Assembly (NCBI GenBank): GCA_002696995.1
Contig: NZUF01000029.1
Location: forward strand, 24,630-31,405
Source: Flammeovirgaceae bacterium
GTDB taxonomy: Bacteria > Bacteroidota > Bacteroidia > Cytophagales > MED-G16
DNA: 6,776 nucleotides
Direction: 5' to 3'
Shown: positions 1-5,291 of the stretch, one piece after another
How positions within the stretch are numbered: position 1 is the stretch's first letter
Layout: the number at the start of each line of letters is the position of its first letter
Notes under the pieces: generated by a model
Told to the model about the DNA's origin: nothing
Databases searched by the model: none
What the model saw: the letters and a program-made list of their open reading frames with translations, nothing else
Position numbers and translations under genes: made by a program

Positions 1-178
1 GAATTGAGATTTGAGCTTTTGAGTCAAAACATATATATGACAAACTATTTTCTGAACCCTTATAATCAGAGCTTTCCAAAAGAAAAACTTTAGAGTATAA
101 ATCTCTAAGCTTAAGGTATACTCCAACTGGAGTATGTATATCTGAAATTATCTTTAAATAATTTGTTTTTATCGTCAT
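1..178 (-). CDS. trpE: Anthranilate synthase component I, N-terminal fragment (runs off the window)
   Basis: The first 59 codons of a minus-strand gene that leaves the window at base 1. The protein begins MTIKTNYLKIISDIHTPVGV, and residues 16-24 (TPVGVYLKL) and 33-39 (LLESSDY) match the start of TrpE. TrpE converts chorismate to anthranilate using ammonia from its glutamine amidotransferase partner, the first committed step of tryptophan synthesis in the cytoplasm. The LLES motif is, from knowledge of the family, part of the pocket where tryptophan binds for feedback inhibition. The catalytic chorismate-binding domain is outside the window. The ATG at 178-176 is chosen because the homology begins right after it; there is no Shine-Dalgarno sequence, as is normal in Bacteroidota. 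A terminator hairpin ends 3 bases upstream and a Trp-rich leader peptide precedes that, which supports the identification independently. PabB, the related aminodeoxychorismate synthase, is less likely because of the leader. Confidence 0.88.
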   Translation of the reverse strand, partial: MTIKTNYLKIISDIHTPVGVYLKLRDLYSKVFLLESSDYKGSENSLSYICFDSKAQISI

Positions 179-181
179 AAT

Positions 182-211
182 AAAAAAACCCAAGCAGTTT
201 GCTTGGGTTTT
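182..211 (-). terminator. Intrinsic terminator acting as trp attenuator
   Basis: Read on the minus strand, CCCAAGC (207-201) pairs perfectly with GCTTGGG (195-189) around a 5-base loop, and seven T residues follow (188-182). A-T pairs extend the stem base. The T-run stops 3 bases before the trpE start codon and the hairpin lies about 30 bases after the leader-peptide stop, the classic place for an attenuator. The opposite strand also carries a T-rich tail (208-216), so the hairpin could end transcription both ways, but no plus-strand gene lies upstream to need it. The best rival pairing I see for the 5' arm is weak: GGTT (237-234) with AACC (209-206), backed by TATTTT/AAAATA (226-221 with 216-211). 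Confidence 0.85.
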
Positions 212-239
212 ATTTTAAAAAAAATAGATAGCTAACCGC

Positions 240-284
240 TTAATAGAGGTATATAATTTGCCACCAATTTTTTATATTTAACAT
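240..284 (-). CDS. trpL: trp operon leader peptide with tandem Trp codons
   Basis: A 14-codon minus-strand reading frame, ATG at 284-282 and TAA at 242-240, encoding MLNIKNWWQIIYLY. Codons 7 and 8 are TGG TGG. Tryptophan is the rarest residue, and two together in a tiny ORF just ahead of a terminator and trpE is the hallmark of ribosome-mediated attenuation. When charged tRNA-Trp is scarce, a ribosome should stall at 266-261 and allow transcription into trpE; otherwise it reaches the stop and the terminator forms. An in-frame stop at 311-309 limits any upstream extension and no other ATG is available. The peptide itself probably has no function beyond being translated. The identification rests on position and composition, not on homology. 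Confidence 0.82.
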   Translation of the reverse strand: MLNIKNWWQIIYLY

Positions 285-288
285 AATT

Positions 289-324
289 CTAAGATAGATA
301 CTAGATATTTAATTTACAAAGTCA
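289..324 (-). promoter_or_regulatory. Candidate promoter for the trp leader (two alternative -7 elements)
   Basis: Bacteroidota sigma-A promoters carry TTTG near -33 and TAnnTTTG near -7. On the minus strand, TTTG (320-317) lies 20 bases upstream of TATCTTAG (296-289), which has one mismatch to TAnnTTTG; transcription would then start almost at the leader ATG. Alternatively TGACTTTG (324-317), also one mismatch, could be the -7 and would give a leader of about 28 bases before that ATG. It would overlap the stop codon of the upstream gene. The sequence does not decide between them. Confidence 0.35.
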
Positions 325-1362
325 TTTAATACTTTTTATTTTATTATTCATCACATAAAACCACAAAGGAGGAAATAAAGCAAGTATCATCATTCCAGGA
401 TAACCCGTAGGCATTTCTGGAGAATTATCATGGTTTTTTAATATTTGATACTTTCTTGAAGCATTAAAGTGATGATCAGAATGTCTAGATAACTCAAATA
501 ACATTATTCTACCTATTGGATGATTAGAGTTCCAGGAATGAAAAGGTTTTACTCTCTCATATTTTCCATTTTTATTTATTGTTCTTTCAAGACCATAATG
601 CTCAATATAATTTACAGTTTCTAATATAAGAAAACCTATAACTGAGCAAATAATAAAATAAACCATAATGGATAAACCAAAAAAATAAAAAATAATATAA
701 ATGAAAATAAACTGAACTATTTGGAAAATAATCATCTCATTAGATAAACTAAAAAAGCTTTCACCATTTCTCTGAAGTTTTACTTTTTCTAATTTCCAAG
801 CTGAAAGGTATCCGGTAATTACAGCTCTAAACCAAAAGGAAAAAATATTCTCGCCAAATCTTGCTGAAGAAGGATCTTCTTTAGTAGAAACTCTTTTATG
901 GTGACCTCTGTTATGTTCAATAAAAAAATGCATGTAAAGAGATGGTAGTAATAATATCTTTGATAAAAATTGTTCGACTTTATTACTCCTATGACCTAAC
1001 TCATGTGCTATATTTATTCCAAACCCACCACAAATTAAACCCATTGATAATATTCTACCTACTTTATCAGATGTGGATATACTCTCTCTCATTGAAATCA
1101 AAAATTCCCAAATAAGAAAAAAAATTATTGGGACAAAGAGATATAAAATAATATCATAAAATTTATCGTTTTTAGTCATTTCTTCTTCTGCATCAGAAAG
1201 ATTAGTACTATCAGGTTTCATAATAAATTCAAGTATAGGTATTAAAAAAAATGCCTCTATGATAGGAGCATATGTAATAATACCATTTCCATTAAATGAC
1301 AAGTATGCAAGAAATGGGATGGATAGAGTTAAAAAATATTTTAAAAATTTATAGCTATTCAT
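322..1362 (-). CDS. alkB: Alkane 1-monooxygenase, membrane non-heme di-iron hydroxylase
   Basis: A 346-residue integral membrane protein with the full set of AlkB histidine motifs: HELGH (120-124), EHNRGHHKRV (149-158, followed by EDPSSAR), NYIEHYG (251-257) and LSRHSDHH (291-298). In this family these histidines hold two irons that hydroxylate the terminal carbon of n-alkanes using O2 and electrons from rubredoxin. Hydrophobic segments are visible at about 7-47, 70-90, 102-118 and 210-250. The typical C-terminal PTGYPGMM and PPLWFYVM stretches are present, so the protein looks complete. It is shorter than Pseudomonas putida AlkB (about 400 residues), with no fused rubredoxin or ferredoxin domain; the rubredoxin system must be elsewhere. 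The start at 1362 overlaps the preceding barrel gene by 8 bp, suggesting translational coupling. The EHNRGHH/HYG/HSDHH pattern fits alkane hydroxylase better than XylM-type or fatty-acid desaturases, but natural chain length cannot be read from sequence. Confidence 0.93.
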   Translation of the reverse strand: MNSYKFLKYFLTLSIPFLAYLSFNGNGIITYAPIIEAFFLIPILEFIMKPDSTNLSDAEEEMTKNDKFYDIILYLFVPIIFFLIWEFLISMRESISTSDKVGRILSMGLICGGFGINIAHELGHRSNKVEQFLSKILLLPSLYMHFFIEHNRGHHKRVSTKEDPSSARFGENIFSFWFRAVITGYLSAWKLEKVKLQRNGESFFSLSNEMIIFQIVQFIFIYIIFYFFGLSIMVYFIICSVIGFLILETVNYIEHYGLERTINKNGKYERVKPFHSWNSNHPIGRIMLFELSRHSDHHFNASRKYQILKNHDNSPEMPTGYPGMMILALFPPLWFYVMNNKIKSIK

Positions 1363-2017
1363 TTTTTATAAAATTAAATAAATATACAAAAGATATTGAA
1401 ATGGTATTAAAATTAGATATATCAGGAATAGTAGAACTTTTTGAGACAACATCAATTAAATTATCAAAGTTGTAATTATAAGAAAATAATAATTGAAAAG
1501 AATTTTTAGCAAAATCAAAAGAAAAACCGGTATTAATGATAATACCATATCCAAAAGTATTGTCTCTTTCTTCATCAAAACCGAAATCTAAACCAGAAAA
1601 TGTTTTATTAATTCCTGAATTATTTTCCATCAAAAAATCAGCGAAAGGTCCAATAGAAAAGTGAATTTTTGAATTATTATTCCCAAAATATGTGGTCATC
1701 ATTAAAGGTATATTAACATATGTAAACTCATTATTTATTATATGATTATTATCATCTAATTGAGACCATCCCTTTGTTTTTTTTGAAACCTCAAGCCTTA
1801 AACCAGTTTTTTTTAAATTTTTAATCTCAGCTACAAACGAATAATCAAAAGTTTTTAAGGAGTTAGTTTTAATGTTTTGTGGAAAAAAATTATTATAAAA
1901 ATTAATATTTGAAGAATTATAAGATGACTTAAATCCTAATGAAAAATTATTCTGAGAAAATAACTTATTTATAAATGACAGATTAATTATAAATAATATA
2001 AATATTACTTTTTTCAT
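1355..2017 (-). CDS. PorT-like outer-membrane beta-barrel protein
   Basis: A 220-residue exported protein. Residues 1-21 form a signal peptide (two Lys, a hydrophobic core, then LFSQ); cleavage is expected near residue 21. The remainder consists of alternating polar and hydrophobic stretches typical of beta strands, for example YVNIPLMMTTYFG (100-112), KIHFSIGPFADFLM (117-130) and the final strand TISISFVYLFNF (205-216) close to the C-terminus. This resembles the outer-membrane beta-barrel family of Bacteroidota (PorT-like) and would fit a barrel of about eight strands. It is the first gene of a pair with alkB, overlapping it by 8 bp. By position and size it might play the role AlkL plays in Proteobacteria, helping hydrocarbons cross the outer membrane; that is inference, since no AlkL/OmpW sequence similarity is evident. 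No clear promoter motif was found in the 61 bases before its start. Confidence 0.7.
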   Translation of the reverse strand: MKKVIFILFIINLSFINKLFSQNNFSLGFKSSYNSSNINFYNNFFPQNIKTNSLKTFDYSFVAEIKNLKKTGLRLEVSKKTKGWSQLDDNNHIINNEFTYVNIPLMMTTYFGNNNSKIHFSIGPFADFLMENNSGINKTFSGLDFGFDEERDNTFGYGIIINTGFSFDFAKNSFQLLFSYNYNFDNLIDVVSKSSTIPDISNFNTISISFVYLFNFIKNE

Positions 2018-2078
2018 TAAAATTTAAATTTAATCGAATATAACATTATTAAAAAAAAGAAATCAATTAGTAATTTAT

Positions 2079-2086
2079 TAATTTTG
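2079..2086 (+). promoter_or_regulatory. -7 promoter element of the SRP RNA gene
   Basis: TAATTTTG is a perfect match to the Bacteroidota -7 consensus TAnnTTTG and ends 4 bases before the G at 2091 where the SRP RNA helix begins, the expected distance to a transcription start. No TTTG is seen at the usual -33 spacing. Confidence 0.65.
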
Positions 2087-2090
2087 TATC

Positions 2091-2180
2091 GGCAAGCTAG
2101 TACGACCAGCTCCTGCTGAATCCCCCAGGTCTGGAAAGAAGCAAGGGTAAGTGGTTGTAGCGGTGCGAATCTAGTTTGCC
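2091..2180 (+). ncRNA. ffs: Signal recognition particle RNA, small bacterial type (4.5S-like)
   Basis: A 90-nt RNA with the conserved SRP domain IV. The ends pair over ten bases: GGCAAGCTAG (2091-2100) with CTAGTTTGCC (2171-2180), including one G-U. An inner helix pairs CGACCA (2103-2108) with TGGTTG (2152-2157). The apical hairpin closes TCT/AGA around a GGAA tetraloop (2133-2136). The 3' side carries AGCAAGGGTAAG (2140-2151), matching the conserved internal-loop sequence that binds the M domain of Ffh. The RNA works with Ffh and FtsY to deliver nascent membrane proteins to the translocon. There is no Alu domain, as expected outside Firmicutes. A -7 element sits just upstream and a T-run just downstream. 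The next reading frame begins 9 bases after the RNA. Confidence 0.95.
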
Positions 2181-2186
2181 TTTTTT
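2171..2186 (+). terminator. Probable intrinsic terminator of SRP RNA
   Basis: The closing helix of the RNA ends in TTTGCC and is followed at once by six T residues (2181-2186), so the RNA's own terminal stem can act as the terminator hairpin. It would be leaky or bypassed if the downstream gene at 2190 is transcribed from the same promoter. Confidence 0.55.
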
Positions 2187-2189
2187 GTT

Positions 2190-2396
2190 ATGTACATAAT
2201 TAAGATAAAAGGTAAAGCTAAAATTCCAGATTATATTCAGCTAAGAAATGATGATATGATACTTGTCGACTATTTTAGAGCAGATCGACCTTTAGATAAA
2301 CTAAAAAAATATGGAATAACATCTAATGATAATAAAATCATAGATTACGTAAATAATTTAGAATTTGGAAAATTACAAAAATTAGTACTTTCATGA
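2190..2396 (+). CDS. Small hypothetical protein coupled to an FtsE-like ATPase
   Basis: A 68-residue cytosolic protein, MYIIKIKGKAKIPDYIQLRN at its start and EFGKLQKLVLS at its end. I do not recognise a named domain. It has no signal peptide or membrane segment, is rich in charged residues, and looks like a small alpha/beta fold: beta-like residues 1-6 and 23-29 (MILVDYF) and a helix-like end (49-65). The ATG at 2190 is the only reasonable start and comes just after the SRP RNA T-run, leaving essentially no room for a separate promoter. The stop overlaps the next start as ATGA (2393-2396), so it is probably translated together with the ABC ATPase. That coupling, and codon use like its neighbours, argue that it is a real gene. 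Its function is unknown; an accessory role to the ATPase is a guess. Confidence 0.72.
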   Translation: MYIIKIKGKAKIPDYIQLRNDDMILVDYFRADRPLDKLKKYGITSNDNKIIDYVNNLEFGKLQKLVLS

Positions 2397-3070
2397 AAGA
2401 TAATAATATTCTTAAAATAGAAAATGCAACAATATTTCATCATTATAAAACAATTTTAAATAATGTAAATCTAAATCTAGACGGAGGTGAGTTTATATAT
2501 GTAATTGGTAAGACTGGTAGTGGAAAAAGTTCTCTATTAAGAACTATATACTGTGATATTCCATTAAAAATGGGAGATATTTATTTTGATAATGAAAATA
2601 TATCATCAGTAAAAAAAGATAAACTTCCTTTTTTAAGAAGAAATATTGGTATTGTGTTTCAAGACTTCCAATTATTTCAAGATCGAAATGCATATGAAAA
2701 TATTAAATTCATAATGGATTCAACAGGATGGGATAATAATAAAAAGATTGATGATAAAATCAAATCTCTATTAGAAATTGTAGGTTTAGAAAATAAAGGA
2801 GAAAATTATCCCTATGAGTTATCTGGAGGAGAACAACAAAGGCTTGTTATTGCTAGAGCCATAGTTAATAATCCTAAGTTAATAATAGCTGATGAACCTA
2901 CTGGTAATCTTGACCCTGAAGTAGCAGAAAATATTCTTAAATTATTAATTGATATTAATAAAGGAGGCACAAGCATAATTATGACAACTCATAATTACAA
3001 CCTAATGGAAAAATATCCATTCACTACATATTCATGTGAAAATGGGAGTTTTCTGAAAAAGAATCTATAA
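2393..3070 (+). CDS. ftsE: ABC transporter ATPase of the FtsE/LolD type, probably FtsE
   Basis: A 225-residue nucleotide-binding subunit with every ABC motif in order: Walker A GKTGSGKS (39-46), Q-loop VFQDFQL (88-94), signature LSGGEQQR (143-150), Walker B LIIADEPTGNLD (163-174) and switch His200 in TTHN. The short length, the LRRNIGIVFQDFQL block and the DEPTGNLDP block are typical of FtsE, LolD and MacB ATPases. FtsE with the membrane protein FtsX is known to activate peptidoglycan hydrolases at the division site. The family is clear; FtsE rather than LolD is inference from overall resemblance. No FtsX permease lies next to it. The start overlaps the small upstream gene by 4 bases (ATGA), so translation is probably coupled. 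The 3' end overlaps the converging TPR gene by 6 bases. Confidence 0.82.
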   Translation: MKDNNILKIENATIFHHYKTILNNVNLNLDGGEFIYVIGKTGSGKSSLLRTIYCDIPLKMGDIYFDNENISSVKKDKLPFLRRNIGIVFQDFQLFQDRNAYENIKFIMDSTGWDNNKKIDDKIKSLLEIVGLENKGENYPYELSGGEQQRLVIARAIVNNPKLIIADEPTGNLDPEVAENILKLLIDINKGGTSIIMTTHNYNLMEKYPFTTYSCENGSFLKKNL

Positions 3071-3733
3071 AGTTTTTAATTTACTGATTGCGTTTTGAAA
3101 TTCTGGCGCAATTTCTATTGCAGTATTAAAAGCTTTTTTTGCTAATAAATTATTTTCTTGTTCAATATAAATTAGACCTTTTAAATAATTTAACTGAGCA
3201 CGAATAGCAATTTCTTGTCTTGTGTTTTCATCTTTGCTTACACTTACAGTCATTTCTTCAGTTTGATCATTAGAGATTAGTATATCTAGATTAGTTAAAC
3301 TTTCATTAAAGTTTCTAAGTTCAAATTGAAGAAAAGAAATTGTATATAAAACATCTATTCTATCTGTCTTAAGATATAGAGACTCATACTCATTTAAAGC
3401 CTCTTGTTTTAAACCTAAATTTTGAAGAGAAACACATGAAACTTCAAGTGCAAAATTATTATTAGGCTGAAGTCCTAAAATTTCTCTTGAAATCATATAT
3501 GAGGGTGCCCACTGAGAAATAGCAAGATATTCCCTCATCAGTGAATCTTTTAATAATACATTTTCAGGCTGTAGAGCAACCATATTATAAAGGGCAGATA
3601 TTGCCACATTAGGATCATTATATGATTTTGCTTTCTCATATATAGACTTTTGAACTTCAAAATTGTTATTTTGAGAATAAGTATTGAAAGATAATATAAA
3701 TGAGATAATGAATAAAAAAATTTTTGTTTTCAT
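3065..3733 (-). CDS. Exported tetratricopeptide-repeat protein
   Basis: A 222-residue protein with a signal peptide at residues 1-21 (KTK, hydrophobic core, ending NTYSQ), so it is exported to the periplasm or envelope; no lipobox cysteine is present. The mature part is helical with degenerate TPR units: helix pairs around 42-57 ending LQPEN, 69-92 ending LQPNN, 96-121, 128-152, and a clear final unit at 180-211 (YLKGLIYIEQENN, then AKKAFNTAIEIAPEF). TPR folds are protein-binding scaffolds; the partner is unknown. It starts 4 bp after the cca stop, so it is very likely the second gene of a cca operon. Its stop codon overlaps the end of the converging ABC ATPase gene, with no terminator between them. 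Confidence 0.8.
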   Translation of the reverse strand: MKTKIFLFIISFILSFNTYSQNNNFEVQKSIYEKAKSYNDPNVAISALYNMVALQPENVLLKDSLMREYLAISQWAPSYMISREILGLQPNNNFALEVSCVSLQNLGLKQEALNEYESLYLKTDRIDVLYTISFLQFELRNFNESLTNLDILISNDQTEEMTVSVSKDENTRQEIAIRAQLNYLKGLIYIEQENNLLAKKAFNTAIEIAPEFQNAISKLKTL

Positions 3734-3737
3734 AGTT

Positions 3738-5150
3738 TTATTTAATTCGTTCTAAACCTTTTGAAGCTCCCAACTTAAGTAAAAGTTTTAATGCTTCTTC
3801 TTTATTATTTTTAATTTTACCATCTAAAATTTGATTTTTAATTTCGTTTTTTAACTCTCCAATTATTCTAGATGGTTTAACTGCAAAAATATCAATAATT
3901 TCTTCTCCTGAAATAGGTGGTTGAAAATTTTTTATTTTATCATTTTTTTCAACGATATCTATTTTAGAATCAACAATATCAAAATTGTTAAAGTATCTTT
4001 TAGCTTTATCTCGATTTTTTGTTGTAATATCTGCCCTGCATAACAACATCAAATCATCAATGTCATCGCCTGCATCAAATACTAATCTTCTAATAGCTGA
4101 GTCAGTAATATGATCTTTAACTAATGCTATTGGTCTTAAATGAAGTTTAACTAAATTTTGAACATATTTCATTTTATTGTTTAGAGGTAACTTTAACCTC
4201 TTAAAAATTTTAGGCACTAACCTTGAACCTAAATCTTCATGTCCATGAAAAGTCCATCCTATTTTTTCTTTATACCTTTTGGTATGAGGTTTAGCTATAT
4301 CATGAAGTATAGCTGACCACCTTAACCATAAATTATCAGATAATTTTGCAGTATTATCTAAAACTTCTAATGTATGATAAAAGTTATCTTTATGAGAATG
4401 ATTATTAATTTTATCAACACCATGTAAATTATACATTTCAATAAAAAAATGTTTTAACAATCCAGATGTAAACAAAAGCTTAAACCCATATGATGGATTA
4501 TTAGATAAAATAATTTTATTTAATTCATCAGTTATTCTCTCCTGACTAATTATCTTAATTCTTTCTGAGTTATCAATTATAGATTTAAAAGTATTTTGTT
4601 CAATATCAAAATTTAATTGTGATGCAAATCTAATTGCTCTCATCATTCTCAAGGGATCATCTTCAAATGTTTTATGAGGATCATCACATGTTTTTATAAC
4701 TTTATTTTTTAAATCTTCTAATCCATTAAACATATCAATAAAGTCACCATAATCTTCATTAATTGATACAGCAAAAGCATTTATAGTAAAATCTCTTCTT
4801 TTCATATCATCTTCAAATAATCCAGGAGCTACTTTAGGATTTCTTGAATTTTTAGAATATGATTCTTTTCTTGCACCAACAAATTCATAATTGAATGAAT
4901 TAAAAGAAATTGAAGCAGTACCAAATGTTTTAAAAACCTTAACCTTTGAGAAGCCCTTCTCTTCAGAAATTGATTTAATTAACTTAAACGGTTCACCGAT
5001 TGTCATAATATCAATGTCTTTACATGACCTATTTAAAATTAAATCTCTTACGTAACCACCTACTAAAAATGACTTAATACCTAATTTAGAGGAATATCTC
5101 TTAATTAATTTTAAGTTTTTATCAGTGTCTATATGTTTTTTAAAATTCAT
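3738..5150 (-). CDS. cca: tRNA CCA-adding enzyme (class II nucleotidyltransferase with HD domain)
   Basis: A 470-residue cytosolic enzyme that adds or repairs the 3' CCA end of tRNAs from CTP and ATP. The class II head is complete: LVGGYVRD (29-36), catalytic carboxylates Asp45 and Asp47 in KDIDIM, RRDFTINAFA (118-127) and DDPLRMMRAIRFA (164-176), then ERITDEL (204-210). An HD-type metal-binding domain follows, with His259 (FYHTLEVLDN), His283-Asp284 (LHDIAKP) and FHGHE (301-305), as in other Bacteroidota versions. The C-terminal ISGEEIIDIF (413-422) and EALKLLLKLG region is also typical. Length and motifs indicate an intact gene. The ATG at 5150 follows a TAAATTTG element by 8 bases, which implies a very short 5' leader. 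It is divergent from pyrG and 4 bp upstream of the TPR gene. Poly(A) polymerase is the main alternative; the Bacteroidota-type HD arrangement favours CCA addition. Confidence 0.93.
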   Translation of the reverse strand: MNFKKHIDTDKNLKLIKRYSSKLGIKSFLVGGYVRDLILNRSCKDIDIMTIGEPFKLIKSISEEKGFSKVKVFKTFGTASISFNSFNYEFVGARKESYSKNSRNPKVAPGLFEDDMKRRDFTINAFAVSINEDYGDFIDMFNGLEDLKNKVIKTCDDPHKTFEDDPLRMMRAIRFASQLNFDIEQNTFKSIIDNSERIKIISQERITDELNKIILSNNPSYGFKLLFTSGLLKHFFIEMYNLHGVDKINNHSHKDNFYHTLEVLDNTAKLSDNLWLRWSAILHDIAKPHTKRYKEKIGWTFHGHEDLGSRLVPKIFKRLKLPLNNKMKYVQNLVKLHLRPIALVKDHITDSAIRRLVFDAGDDIDDLMLLCRADITTKNRDKAKRYFNNFDIVDSKIDIVEKNDKIKNFQPPISGEEIIDIFAVKPSRIIGELKNEIKNQILDGKIKNNKEEALKLLLKLGASKGLERIK

Positions 5151-5158
5151 AATTGATG

Positions 5159-5166
5159 CAAATTTA
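5159..5166 (-). promoter_or_regulatory. Candidate -7 element for cca
   Basis: On the minus strand TAAATTTG (5166-5159) is a perfect match to TAnnTTTG. Transcription would start about 4-5 bases before the cca ATG at 5150, giving an almost leaderless mRNA. No TTTG is found at the usual -33 distance, and such AT-rich octamers occur by chance in this genome. Confidence 0.4.
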
Positions 5167-5228
5167 AATTATAAGTTTATTGTATTGAATAAAATTGAAT
5201 TTTATAAAAGATTATAATTCATTTAAGT

Positions 5229-5236
5229 TAAATTTG
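5229..5236 (+). promoter_or_regulatory. Candidate -7 element for pyrG
   Basis: TAAATTTG is a perfect match to the Bacteroidota -7 motif TAnnTTTG. Using the same spacing as the SRP RNA promoter in this window, transcription should start at about 5240-5243, on the sequence CCCG, giving a 5' leader of about 20-23 bases. A -33 TTTG is not evident. Confidence 0.55.
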
Positions 5237-5239
5237 ATT

Positions 5240-5291
5240 CCCGTTACAGTTAATATTTAAATATGAACAAAAAATACATTTTCGTAACGGG
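5240..5291 (+). promoter_or_regulatory. Inverted repeat spanning the pyrG translation start
   Basis: CCCGTTAC (5240-5247) is perfectly complementary to GTAACGGG (5284-5291). The arms flank a 36-base AT-rich loop holding the pyrG ATG (5263). Both arms are much richer in G and C than their surroundings. The left arm coincides with the predicted transcription start, so the mRNA could fold its extreme 5' end onto codons 8-10. The right arm lies in the conserved FVTGG coding stretch, which limits its freedom to vary. A regulatory role is inferred. Confidence 0.45.

Noticed and set aside
182..216. Hairpin as a terminator for the alkB operon or for a plus-strand gene
   Set aside because: The hairpin sits downstream of alkB on the same strand and could trim read-through. 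However, the intervening Trp-rich leader peptide and the position abutting trpE fit attenuation much better, and no plus-strand gene precedes it.
322..1362. Fatty-acid desaturase or XylM-type identity for the di-iron membrane protein
   Set aside because: All these families share histidine boxes. The EHNRGHH, NYIEHYG and LSRHSDHH motifs with EDPSSAR are characteristic of alkane hydroxylases.
2154..2178. Promoter inside the SRP RNA gene driving the 68-codon gene
   Set aside because: TAGTTTG (2172-2178) resembles a -7 element but is one base short of TAnnTTTG, is fixed by the RNA's closing helix, and has no -33 TTTG at proper spacing.
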